Part shown: piece after piece, positions 10,760-19,259 of the stretch
Numbering within the stretch: the stretch's first letter is position 1
How the letters are laid out: each line of letters begins with the position of its first letter
From: Prostheceraeus crozeri
Lineage: Eukaryota > Platyhelminthes > Polycladida > Euryleptidae
DNA: 64,000 bases
Reading direction: 5' to 3'
NCBI GenBank assembly: GCA_907163375.1
Contig: CAJQUW010000591.1
Span: 58,432 to 122,431 of the forward strand
The notes under the pieces: model-generated
Told to the model about the DNA's origin: nothing
The model's input: only the letters and a program-made list of their open reading frames with translations
Databases searched by the model: none
Program-made: the position numbers and the translations under genes

Positions 10760-10995
10760 TTAGTCAATTGTTCAAAATGGATTTCAAACCAAATTTTTAT
10801 GATTATTCAATGAAAAATATTCCTATTCCAACAAAGAGAACGTACATGAATTGTTTTATTGAAAAAGTCGAAAGCTTTATTCGACGAATGAGGTGGAAAG
10901 CTTATTTTTTTAACAATAACAACAAGAATGAAATGAGATTGAAGAAAACTTTGGATTTCCATCAATTAGATGCCCGCCTATTGACGAACATTTGA
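10760..10995 (+). CDS. N-terminal part of the Penelope-like protein, separate frame
   Basis: The frame contains KNIPIPTKRTYMNC and KVESFIRRMRWKAYFF, the conserved N-terminal block I recall from this RT family, where it is fused to the RT. Here it ends at 10995 in a frame different from the main open frame, so one frame change lies in the linker between the two. In relatives the linker is variable, so the protein may have lost its N-terminus recently or started at an internal codon. Confidence 0.55.
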
Positions 10996-12884
10996 CTTCT
11001 TTTGAACAGGCCTTGTACCAACTAATACAAGAAATTGAATTCAAGGATCACATCAACAACAGCTTCATGAAAGAACTAAAGAAAAACAACAGCGAAATGA
11101 AACAATCAAAAAATGTATTCGTGTTTGCCGACAAGACTAATAACATTTATGAAGTCCCAGCCAGCAGATATCAAAAAATTCTGAATGACAACATAACAAC
11201 GGCATATAAAAAGACTGATAATGCTGTAATAAGAAAAGTTGATCTAGAAGCGAAAGTGATTGCAAAGAGCTTCAATGTCGCAAATCGAGTTGAATGTTAT
11301 GCAAAAAATAACGCCTTCATCACATTCAAGGACCACAAGGAAAATTTTCCCAATCCACTGAAATGTAGATTAATAAATCCGGCCAAGAGTGAAATTGGTA
11401 TCATCAGCAAAAGAATATTGGAAAAGCATAATGAAATGATCAGAACAAAAACAAAGTTATTACAATGGCGAGAAACTGCATCCGTGATTCAATGGTTTAA
11501 AAATATTCCAAGTAAGAACAACTGCAAATTCTTGAAGTTTGACATTATTGACTTTTATCCTTCTATAAGTGAGTCACTATTACTGGAAAGTCTTCAATTT
11601 GCGGAACAACACACCACTATATCACAACGAGAGAAAGAAACAATAATGCATGCTAGGAAATCATTCTTATTCGATGGTCAAAACACGTGGATAAAGAAAG
11701 GAGACCCATTTGACGTCACTATGGGGTCGTTTGATGGCGCAGAAGTATGCGAATTGGTGGGATTATTCCTCCTTGACATCTTATGCAACAGATTTGGAAG
11801 AGAGCAAGTGGGACTGTTCAGAGACGATGGTCTGGCAGTGTTCCCTGGTCAAACTGGACCTGAAGCAGATAGAACACGGAAATCTATCATCAGAATATTC
11901 CAAGAACATAATCTCAAAATAACAGCAGAGTGTAATATTCAAGCGACGGATTTTCTCGATGTATACTTCGACCTACCATCTGGCAAGTACAGACCTTTCA
12001 TCAAACCAAATAATACAACCATGTATATAAACAAAGAATCAAATCATCCACCATCAATTATCAAACAAATTCCATCAATGATAGAAAGACGCATATCGAA
12101 TTTATCTTGTGACAGAAACGAGTTTGAGAAAGTGAAAGGACATTATGAAAGAGCACTTAAAAAAAGTGGTTTCAATAAACATTTGCAGTACCAGCCAAGT
12201 GATGTCAAGAAAAACAGAAGACGGCGAAACATACTCTGGTTCAACCCTCCGTTCAACCTAAGCGTGAAGACAAATATTGGTAGACGTTTTCTCACTCTGT
12301 TGGATATTCATTTTCCTCAACACCACAAATACAGGTCTCTATTTAACAGAAATAGTGTCAAAGTTAGCTACAGTTGTACATCAAACGTTAAAAACATGAT
12401 CAAAAAGCACAACTACAAAGCAATTCAGAATGTGGCCAATGTGAAAGCGGAAGAAAAACAATGTAACTGTAAAAGAAAAGATTCCTGTCCTTTAAATGGA
12501 GAATGTTTGAAAAGTTCTGTTGTCTACAAAGCAACTGTATCTACAACAAACGAAAAGAAAACATACATTGGACAAACAGAAAATGATTTTAAGACTAGAT
12601 ACAGAAACCACAAAAAATCATTCACCAACTTTCAATACCGGAACGAAACAACATTATCAAAATACATTTGGAACTTGAATGACAAAAATGAAGAATACAA
12701 CATACAATGGGAAGTGCTCGAGCAATCAAGACCATACAAGTGCGGAACTCGAAAATGTGCCTTGTGTCTCGCTGAAAAGTTCCACATTCTGACCTCCAAA
12801 GACATTCATTTGCTGAATAAGAAATCTGAGATTATATCCACATGTCGGCACCGTAGAAAGTTTATAATTGCCCACCTGAAATAA
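10992..12884 (+). CDS. Penelope-like reverse transcriptase with GIY-YIG endonuclease
   Basis: An uninterrupted frame of 630 codons. RT landmarks: FITFKDHKENF near residue 109, CRLINPAKSE near 125, motif A LKFDIIDFYPSIS at 181-193, MGSFDGAEVCE at 244, motif C as FRDDGLAV at 276-283 (RDDG in place of the commoner YxDD). The C-terminal nuclease has VVYKATV near 510 and TYIGQTENDFKTRYRNH near 524, with a preceding cysteine cluster (CNCKRKDSCPLNGEC). The enzyme would nick the target and copy its RNA in the nucleus. The frame has no canonical ATG near its start: the first codon is TTG and the coding sense continues upstream to a stop at 10929. The last 184 codons lie in the right pseudo-LTR. Confidence 0.88.
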   Translation: MTSFEQALYQLIQEIEFKDHINNSFMKELKKNNSEMKQSKNVFVFADKTNNIYEVPASRYQKILNDNITTAYKKTDNAVIRKVDLEAKVIAKSFNVANRVECYAKNNAFITFKDHKENFPNPLKCRLINPAKSEIGIISKRILEKHNEMIRTKTKLLQWRETASVIQWFKNIPSKNNCKFLKFDIIDFYPSISESLLLESLQFAEQHTTISQREKETIMHARKSFLFDGQNTWIKKGDPFDVTMGSFDGAEVCELVGLFLLDILCNRFGREQVGLFRDDGLAVFPGQTGPEADRTRKSIIRIFQEHNLKITAECNIQATDFLDVYFDLPSGKYRPFIKPNNTTMYINKESNHPPSIIKQIPSMIERRISNLSCDRNEFEKVKGHYERALKKSGFNKHLQYQPSDVKKNRRRRNILWFNPPFNLSVKTNIGRRFLTLLDIHFPQHHKYRSLFNRNSVKVSYSCTSNVKNMIKKHNYKAIQNVANVKAEEKQCNCKRKDSCPLNGECLKSSVVYKATVSTTNEKKTYIGQTENDFKTRYRNHKKSFTNFQYRNETTLSKYIWNLNDKNEEYNIQWEVLEQSRPYKCGTRKCALCLAEKFHILTSKDIHLLNKKSEIISTCRHRRKFIIAHLK

Positions 12885-13091
12885 CTATGCCCACTCGACT
12901 TAGATCAATCTATGATCCTATGATATTTTCTAACCTAAATTTCTTGTCTTTATAGCCCTATGCATCTAACTTTGAATTTTAAAGTGCCTTTTTTGTAGAA
13001 TGTGAAATCACAATTTGTACATCTGATGATCGTTGATTCGTGAAACCAATAGTACTGTTAGTTATGAAATAGTCTTTTGAACATCATACTA

Positions 13092-13100
<9 letters not shown>
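12332..13100 (+). repeat. Right pseudo-LTR of the Penelope-like element
   Basis: Identical by eye to 9882-10650. It includes the end of the RT-nuclease frame (to 12884), the 3' untranslated part and the second hammerhead-like motif, and stops where (TA)n begins. Confidence 0.9.
13013..13070 (+). ncRNA. Hammerhead-like ribozyme, right pseudo-LTR
   Basis: Same sequence and fold as at 10563-10620, shifted by 2450: core CTGATGA at 13023-13029, GAA at 13042-13044, predicted cut after 13063. Two copies one unit apart would release a unit-length RNA of about 2450 bases. Confidence 0.6.

Positions 13101-13146
<46 letters not shown>
13093..13146. repeat. (TA)n microsatellite
   Basis: An uninterrupted TA run of about 54 bases overlapping and following the right end of the Penelope-like element, matching the TA run at its left end. 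Confidence 0.9.
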
Positions 13147-13148
<2 letters not shown>

Positions 13149-14080
13149 CCTACGCATTTCTAGAACCCCGCATATAAGCCTGCCTACCTGGCGTTATTAT
13201 TGAAGTTATAAAGTATCTTATTATTGCTAATCATACAGTTCTTTCGCAACCCAAAACGTAAGCCTTAAATTTAATGATAAATGCGAAATAAAACACAGCT
13301 GAAATTTGTATCTAAATAGGTAGAAATACAATATCTCGTGAAAAATCTACTATATCAGTGTAAGACTCAGTGACTAACTTGCTGTTGTCCGTCGTTGACC
13401 CAGCTTCGAAAATCAGGCACTTGAGAGGATGTCATCAAACGTAAACTATTCTCGAGATTTTTTTTTTTGTCAAGTGCGTCCGGTACTTGTTCTTTATGAA
13501 ATTTAATTTATAGAACGCTGCCTCGCAGGCGTATGTGCTTCCAAATAGAACTAAAAAGTTTTAGGACAACTCTCGCAATCATGGATATTCCACAGCTGAT
13601 TTCCATATTTCATGTAAAATACCATCACTTTTGAACTGCTTCACAAGACAATCATTCGCCTTCAACTCGACCACTTCCATTTAAAGTTCGAATGGAACCT
13701 CTTCTATCTGGATCAGGTGCGGCGAGGCAGCGAACTTTATTTTAGGAGCAAGTGCGTTAAAGTCGTTGAACCGCGCACTAAATTCGTGGTTGAGCGCATC
13801 AAAGACTGTAGCAATGTGACAGAAAGGAACGTCTTCAGGTGAAGGAACAGTTAGAAGATGACTAGTATGCTATGACGATTGTTTTTCGATCGCCTTGAAC
13901 TCCAGAAATATTTGCAATATACATGCACAATTTTCATTTGCTTCTCATTGTCACGGACGCACTTTGCCTCTGCTACGGCTGCAGGTTGCGCATCCCTGGT
14001 ATACAGCAACACATCAGCGAGCGCAATAGAAGATTGACGGTATAAGTGACACTGATATTTATGATATTATTTTGGTATAA

Positions 14081-14986
14081 ATGAGTCCGATCGAATTGAA
14101 GTGAAGTCAACATTAAGAAGTGAACTGTAAGTTTAAAGTTTTTCCTCTATCGTTGCGTATCGCATCTATATAACTATAGTCTTAAAAATTAATATTGTAA
14201 AATGTTGTGATTGGACGTTGCGATTTCAATTTTTGTACAAGTAGATTTATCACAGGTCCATCGAAAAAGTGGAATTGAGGTTTATCAGGGTCAATTCCAA
14301 TTCCAATTCCAGTAGATTTGAATATCGTCAATTCCAATTCCGACGAAAAATGGAATTCATTCCGGATCGGAATTAATTCCAATTTCGACTTTTCCAACTC
14401 TGCTAACGACAGACATCCATATTCATGGTGTTGATGTGTGACATTAATTTTCAGCTCCTGGTTGAATTAATAGATTTATTCTTGCTACTACCGTTGTTAG
14501 TAGTGAGAGGTGAATACTGACCTTGAGCATATAATCTGGAGACTGAAGCGAAATGAAGGTATCAATATGACGAAAAAATTCGAAGTTCATCATTTTCATA
14601 TGTCGCAATAAAATGTTTTCAAAGCAGTCGTCGTTTTCTCTTTCGCATTCTTTAACTCTGTTTAAAAGCTAATTCGCTAATTTGAAGAAGTTGACGAAAA
14701 TCGAATAGATAGCAGAGGTCGGCTAATACTTCTTCGCCGTAATGGAAGACTCAAAAATTTGGTGTTTATGGCAATAATTGCATTATAAGCATCAAATGAT
14801 CCTTGTGATCATCAAGTCTTTGACAGGCCGCAAGGCCAATTCTAAAATAAGGAAAAGAAGGAGGAAGGGAAATGGAAGCTACGTTACACGTGTATCGATG
14901 CCGTTTTCCTACTCGTGCAACAGCAGCAGCAGCTTTGTGTGTTCGTGGCTGGCTGGTTGCCACGTCGCCCCACCCAGGTGTACGGC
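14081..14986. repeat. 906-bp segmental duplication, copy 1
   Basis: Bases 14081-14986 recur at 15801-16706 at a constant offset of 1720 with three differences that I found (14145, 14851 and 14884). The unit takes in the right end of the outer hAT, its target duplication, and 576 bases of flank that include the unknown dispersed repeat. The breakpoints do not coincide with transposon ends; the left break shares ATGA-type microhomology. Confidence 0.92.
14751..14986 (-). repeat. Unknown dispersed repeat, copy 2
   Basis: Same family as 6937-7185. On the minus strand an ATG at 14963 opens a 65-codon frame with ASISLPPSFPYFRIGLAACQ and DHLMLIMQLLP. The frame is the one kept in the older copy 1. 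Function unknown. Confidence 0.5.
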
Positions 14987-14999
14987 CGTTGTGTCTCTA

Positions 15000-15370
15000 C
15001 AAGATAGTCATATTTCGGTGCCAGCAGTACTGCCCGGTGGTGTGGAATGAAAACACGTGATAATGCACAATAGACGGATGCGTCCTGTCGCATATCATGG
15101 CTTGTCATGAGTGTGTGGGATATCTATGTTGCGTCATAGAATGCTGACTCGTCATCCTCCGACCACTGATCGATAATTGACAACGGATTTGTTTTGATTG
15201 ATGCTGGAATGAAGTTGACAAGTTTCAGTCGCATATCATTGTCCGCCGTGACATGTCTATGCTACGTCATAGCTAGTTGACTCGTTATCGGAAACGTCTT
15301 TCACATGGCAATAATTGAAAAAGACAGTCTTTGATTGATGCTGGAAAGGAGACTTTATTTTTATTTGAAT
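15000..15370. other. Unassigned sequence between repeat and U2-like copy
   Basis: I see no reading frame or repeat with a partner elsewhere, except that two parts resemble each other loosely: TGTCGCATATCATGGCTTGTCATG (split by two bases) near 15085 and GTCGCATATCATTGTCCG near 15229, about 145 bases apart. Both are followed by CTATG(T/C)TGCGTCATAG-like text, so a diverged tandem repeat is likely. Confidence 0.3.
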
Positions 15371-15371
15371 A

Positions 15372-15486
15372 ATGGGCTGTTCCTCGCGGTACTGCAATCG
15401 GGATAATCGTCATGCAGTCCATGAATGGACGGCGCTCTAGAGATTAAACTGATACTTGATCTTAGCTCGAAGAGCCGAGAAGCGAT
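15372..15486 (-). pseudogene. U2 snRNA-like sequence with internal deletion
   Basis: Read on the minus strand from 15486 it starts with the same variant U2 head as at 185, then AAGATCAAGTATCAGTTTAAT, in which the stretch with the GUAGUA branch-site motif has dropped out but ATCAGTTTAAT is U2-like. The 3' part ATTGCAGTACC...GAGGAAC (15398-15379) matches U2 stem-loop IV at most positions. The middle with the Sm site ATTTTTGG is missing. The total is about 115 bases against about 190 in a full U2. It is a deleted copy or a highly diverged snRNA; the first is more likely. Confidence 0.65.
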
Positions 15487-15670
15487 AACGTGCTAAGGTT
15501 GGTGCTGGCTGTATTCGCTGTGGATAGTGTGTTTTGTATTGGTCTGTCATTTAAATGAAGGTGCAACATTATAATAATGTCCCGATGTAAGTGATTCCGA
15601 TGATTTTTCAAGGACCATATTTAAGTCGGAGATTCCAAATGTCTGTCAATGTTTTAACTTATACGAAAGT
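15487..15670 (-). promoter_or_regulatory. Upstream flank of the U2-like copy (inverted match to 1-184)
   Basis: This is the reverse complement of 1-184 with about four differences. Position pairs sum to 15671 throughout, so no gaps separate the two. The high conservation of an upstream region next to two broken U2 bodies suggests they come from one U2 repeat array and were broken afterwards. Confidence 0.6.
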
Positions 15671-15800
15671 AAATGATGGTCGATGAGGTTTTGCAATTGA
15701 CCCAAATATACAAGTTGGACTACTTCTCGGAAATACTACTGAAATCCTGAAGGATAGTTTGGTCTGAAAAGACAAAAATGATCGAGTGCGTGAAAAAATG

Positions 15801-16706
15801 ATGAGTCCGATCGAATTGAAGTGAAGTCAACATTAAGAAGTGAACTGTAAGTTTAAAGTTTTTCTTCTATCGTTGCGTATCGCATCTATATAACTATAGT
15901 CTTAAAAATTAATATTGTAAAATGTTGTGATTGGACGTTGCGATTTCAATTTTTGTACAAGTAGATTTATCACAGGTCCATCGAAAAAGTGGAATTGAGG
16001 TTTATCAGGGTCAATTCCAATTCCAATTCCAGTAGATTTGAATATCGTCAATTCCAATTCCGACGAAAAATGGAATTCATTCCGGATCGGAATTAATTCC
16101 AATTTCGACTTTTCCAACTCTGCTAACGACAGACATCCATATTCATGGTGTTGATGTGTGACATTAATTTTCAGCTCCTGGTTGAATTAATAGATTTATT
16201 CTTGCTACTACCGTTGTTAGTAGTGAGAGGTGAATACTGACCTTGAGCATATAATCTGGAGACTGAAGCGAAATGAAGGTATCAATATGACGAAAAAATT
16301 CGAAGTTCATCATTTTCATATGTCGCAATAAAATGTTTTCAAAGCAGTCGTCGTTTTCTCTTTCGCATTCTTTAACTCTGTTTAAAAGCTAATTCGCTAA
16401 TTTGAAGAAGTTGACGAAAATCGAATAGATAGCAGAGGTCGGCTAATACTTCTTCGCCGTAATGGAAGACTCAAAAATTTGGTGTTTATGGCAATAATTG
16501 CATTATAAGCATCAAATGATCCTTGTGATCATCAAGTCTTTGACAGGCCGCAAGGCCAATTCTAAAATAAAGAAAAGAAGGAGGAAGGGAAATGGAAGCT
16601 ACGCTACACGTGTATCGATGCCGTTTTCCTACTCGTGCAACAGCAGCAGCAGCTTTGTGTGTTCGTGGCTGGCTGGTTGCCACGTCGCCCCACCCAGGTG
16701 TACGGC
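15801..16706. repeat. 906-bp segmental duplication, copy 2
   Basis: Near-identical copy of 14081-14986. It contains a second right end of the outer hAT (ending at 16122, followed by CTAACGAC) with no matching left end, so this hAT end was copied with its flank and did not transpose here. Confidence 0.92.
16471..16706 (-). repeat. Unknown dispersed repeat, copy 3
   Basis: Part of the second copy of the 906-bp unit, so it is a by-product of that duplication and not a separate insertion. The minus-strand 65-codon frame remains open with two substitutions relative to copy 2. Confidence 0.5.
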
Positions 16707-16757
16707 AGGTGTACTACTGAAATCCTGAAGGATAGTTTGGTCTGAAAAGACAAAAAT

Positions 16758-16877
16758 GTTAGCAACAACAGGTATTCCCAGGCGGTCACCCATCCAAGTA
16801 CTAACGTGGCCCGACGTTGCTTAACTTCTGTGATCGGACGGGAACAGGTGCTTTCAACGTGAAATGTTTATATTGAT
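16758..16877 (-). rRNA. 5S rRNA-like gene (partly diverged)
   Basis: On the minus strand it contains CACGTTGAAAGCACC, TCCGATCACAGAAGTTAAGC (box A region), GTTAGTACTTGGATGG and GTGACCGCCTGGGAATACC (box C region), an excellent match to 5S rRNA over about 90 bases. A T5 run (16756-16752) follows the 3' end as a Pol III terminator would. The first 20 bases (ACATTTCACG instead of the usual ACCATACCACG context) and the last few (CCTGTTGTTGCTA) deviate, so terminal stem I would not pair well. It may be a pseudogene, a divergent 5S, or the head of a 5S-derived SINE. The downstream segment 16711-16757 recurs at 15735-15781, next to the U2-like copy. Confidence 0.75.
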
Positions 16878-17196
16878 GACCCGTACGCCTTTATCAAATT
16901 ACAAAGTGCATGCATATAAGTGACCATATACAGGCCTGCAAGTATATGCAATTTTATAAAATTTCTATGTATTTTGCATATTGATTACGAAGCATTGTCG
17001 AGTGCTGGAAGCCACTGACCGACGAAGGAGCAGCAGCAGATCACCTAAAATGTCATTTATACGAGTAAAAAGAATATATACAAAAATTTACAAATATATA
17101 TTTCGTGTGTCCGTAAAGTCTCGAGAAATTTATAATTCAAATATTTTCAAAAGTGAAAGAAGTGGTGCAAAACATTTACTGACCCGTTTCAAGTCA
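16878..17196. other. AT-rich stretch without recognised features
   Basis: I see nothing here beyond AT-rich text leading to the piggyBac terminus at 17197. Confidence 0.4.
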
Positions 17197-17416
17197 TTAA
17201 CCCATATTATCCTAGCGTTACATATATGTAACGCAATTAACTTTTCGATAAAGGTCCAGTTTCGTGAGCAATGAATGCCTTATCGCTATAATTTGCATAT
17301 GAAATACTAACTAAATGATCCATATGTGTGAAATATATATTTTTTGTTTAAATAGTTGGGATGCAACTTGCGTTTCAAATCATCCCCAAGCGAGATACAC
17401 TTTTCATTTCACAAAT

Positions 17417-18558
17417 ATGGGTGATCCAAAAAAGTAAGTTTTCTATTTTGTTTATATCAGCAAATGTTCATGCATTCATACCAAATACTATCATCAATTA
17501 TCTTTATAAGAGTATAGCGATAACAAATGTCAGGAAATTGAATGATATAAAGTTTAAGTATACATTTTATTTTACAATTAAGTTATCCGTTACATATACG
17601 CAACGCTAAGATAATGACAGGTACATTTTCTTTCATTTTAGAAATTATTCTGTTGAAGAGGCTGCAGCCAAGATTGAAGAACTACAAGATGACATAGATT
17701 GTATCTACATCAGTCCACCAGACGGAGATGTATCTGAAGTGGACTTAACAGATGAAGATAGTGGAGGAACATTGGATAATCTGAGCTCGAAACAGTTATC
17801 AAGTAACGCAGAAATTCGGCTATCTAGTGGTGACTCACTGGACGCTGGTGAGTAGCCTAAAACCAAACACATTTGCATTATTACATTGTTAGATAATCAA
17901 TATTTACTGGTAATCAATATCTAATCACTAGTGATACATTCTAGAAATCAGCTAGCTTTATATTCGAACTAAATTCAAATAAAAAACAAATTTCTAAACA
18001 ATAATAAAAATTTCAACTACAAAACAGTGAAAAGTTATGTTTGCCCCGGGGCTGGTACCACCGATCTCAGCTTACGCATCGGGCACTTTAGCCACTGAGC
18101 TACTGAGGCACGCGTCACTTTGTTAGTCAACTTGTCTCATTCAGTTGCTGCAGTCAGGTCAGGAGTGAGGGATGCATAGCACGCTTATACCAGGCATAGG
18201 CAGACATTCAAGAATGCAAGCTCGTATTGTAGATCACAAGTGATGTAAATAGCATATAAACACGTTCATATTCATTATTTCAGATGGCTTTTGCGGACCT
18301 CAACATTCTGGGACGAATCCAATACCTTCAACTTTCCAGACAAAACCAAAATGGGTGAAAAACAAAGAGTTCGAAAATAAAAGCTATCTGTTTCCTGAAG
18401 CAAACTACAGTGCTTATCAAGATTTTTCGCCAGTTCAATTATTCGAATTATTTTTCGACACAGTAATGTTTGAATTATTTGTTACAGAAAGTTGGCGTTA
18501 TGCATTACAGAAAGGCTTGTCTGATCCGATCATTTCTGTTGGAGAAATGAAATGCTTT
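17417..18558 (+). pseudogene. piggyBac transposase, first three exons (truncated)
   Basis: Exon 1 is 17417-17433 (ATG, six residues, donor GTAAGT at 17434). Exon 2 is 17642-17847 (acceptor TTTTAG, donor GTGAGT) and codes for an acidic segment with YISPPDGD and LTDEDSGG, the hallmark N-terminal region of PGBD-type transposases. Exon 3 starts at 18284 after ATTTCAG and has DFSPVQLFELFFD and VTESWRYALQKG, matching the conserved start of the DDE domain. Codon phases match across both introns. The reading breaks off after GEMKCF near 18558, before any catalytic aspartate, so the product cannot be active. Intron 2 contains a tRNA-like SINE. Confidence 0.75.
18042..18112 (-). repeat. tRNA-derived SINE-like sequence in an intron
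   Basis: On the minus strand CAGTAGCTCAGTGGCTAAAG (box A) and GGTACCAGCCCC (box B) are about 45 bases apart. The head is the same as in the copy at 1278-1361. It lies in intron 2 of the piggyBac transposase. Confidence 0.45.
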
Positions 18559-18559
18559 A

Positions 18560-18707
18560 GAAAAGTTAGAAATAGAGTGCTAGCATCATCGACCACTGCT
18601 TCGATGTCGGTCTCATCTTTATGAAAATTTATCACATAATCTTGAACAGCTCCTTTTAAACTTTGCCTATGAAAATGTAATGTTCCGCAGTCGTTTGAGA
18701 AAGACAT
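18560..18707 (-). CDS. Unrecognised coding-like fragment
   Basis: The minus strand reads HFHRQSLKGAVQDYVINFHKD then ETDIEAVVDD (given in two parts; positions 18665-18585), a composition that looks like real protein and not chance. It begins exactly where the piggyBac homology ends, so the piggyBac was probably cut by this sequence. I do not recognise the family. A second minus frame at 18792-19160 could be a further part, but I cannot show that. Confidence 0.3.
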
Positions 18708-19259
18708 GATCGCCCTTTATCTAACCCATCCATTGCATGAAAACAACTCTTCTCATAGTAACATTTATTGAATAACGGTAACAAGCATGCATTATAAATC
18801 AATGGTTTGAAACAGATAAAATAGATACAGCTGGTAACTATCATACAGCGAGCAATGATGACCATACAGGACTTTGGCAGTGTTGAGGTAAGGAGGAAAG
18901 AAGCATTGGTTATGAACGTAGCTACTACAACGAACAGACAAAATAGGAACAGACAAATCCTTAAAACGTTTCGTGACTTCATGGTAGTGTTGATTCACTC
19001 TACTATCCCAAGGCGGGAGCAAAATGTCATCAATGATTAGATTGGGAAATACTTTCCTCTCCTTACCAGAATTATTACAAAAGATGCGTATAACATTGAA
19101 AGCAGCTAACCATCGTTTAAAGTCAATAAGAGAAATCCAAATCTGGCCTCCGTTTACCAATCCGAGCCTTCATTCGCCCGCTGGAGCTGTTTCTTGGGGA
19201 ATTCTAGCTCGTTTTTCGTCAATCTCCCAAAATCTTAAATGGCGTCTCACATCTAAACA

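Larger units (their letters stand above)
9882..13100 (+). mobile_element. Penelope-like retroelement with two identical pseudo-LTRs
   Basis: The layout is left repeat 9882-10650, unique part 10651-12331, right repeat 12332-13100. The two 769-base repeats line up at a constant offset of 2450, and I found no difference where I compared them. The unique part plus right repeat encode a reverse transcriptase fused to a GIY-YIG nuclease. Direct repeats that contain the 3' part of the coding region are the usual pseudo-LTRs of endonuclease-bearing Penelope-like elements. Each repeat ends with a hammerhead-like motif. Identical repeats point to a very recent insertion or to conversion. Confidence 0.88.
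9455..13998. mobile_element. Inner hAT-type transposon inside the outer one
   Basis: The left end reads CACGGGTGCGCAACC at 9455 and the right end, inverted, CAGGGATGCGCAACC ending at 13998. The 8 bases GTATACAG lie at 9447-9454 and again at 13999-14006, a perfect hAT-type duplication. The element without its own Penelope-like insert is about 1.3 kb and codes for nothing recognisable. The terminal sequence GGGTGCGCAACCT is of the type common in animal hAT elements. Confidence 0.88.
8760..14402. mobile_element. Outer hAT-type non-autonomous transposon carrying nested insertions
   Basis: The ends are CAGAGCTGGAAAA (8760) and, inverted, CAGAGTTGGAAAA (14402), each followed inward by many copies of AATTCCAATTCC. 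The 8-base target duplication CTAACGAC flanks both ends. Without the nested elements the hAT is only about 1.1 kb (8760-9446 plus 14007-14402) and codes for nothing, so it needed a transposase from elsewhere. The right 322 bases, with the target duplication and 584 bases of flank, were later copied to 15801-16706. Confidence 0.9.
17197..18558 (+). mobile_element. 5' end of a piggyBac element
   Basis: TTAA at 17197-17200, the piggyBac target, is followed by CCCATATTATCC and the 20-base perfect palindrome GCGTTACATATATGTAACGC (17215-17234), a typical piggyBac-family terminus. A related half-site CGTTACATATACGCAACGC is at 17590. Transposase exons follow at once. The homology stops near 18558 inside the transposase, so the element is truncated; the 3' terminus is not in the window as far as I can see. 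Confidence 0.75.

Noticed and set aside
14081-14110. Hammerhead-like ATGAGTCCGATCG at 14081 and 15801
   Set aside because: The preceding bases do not make CTGATGA and no GAAAC follows; the two occurrences are only the start of the segmental duplication.
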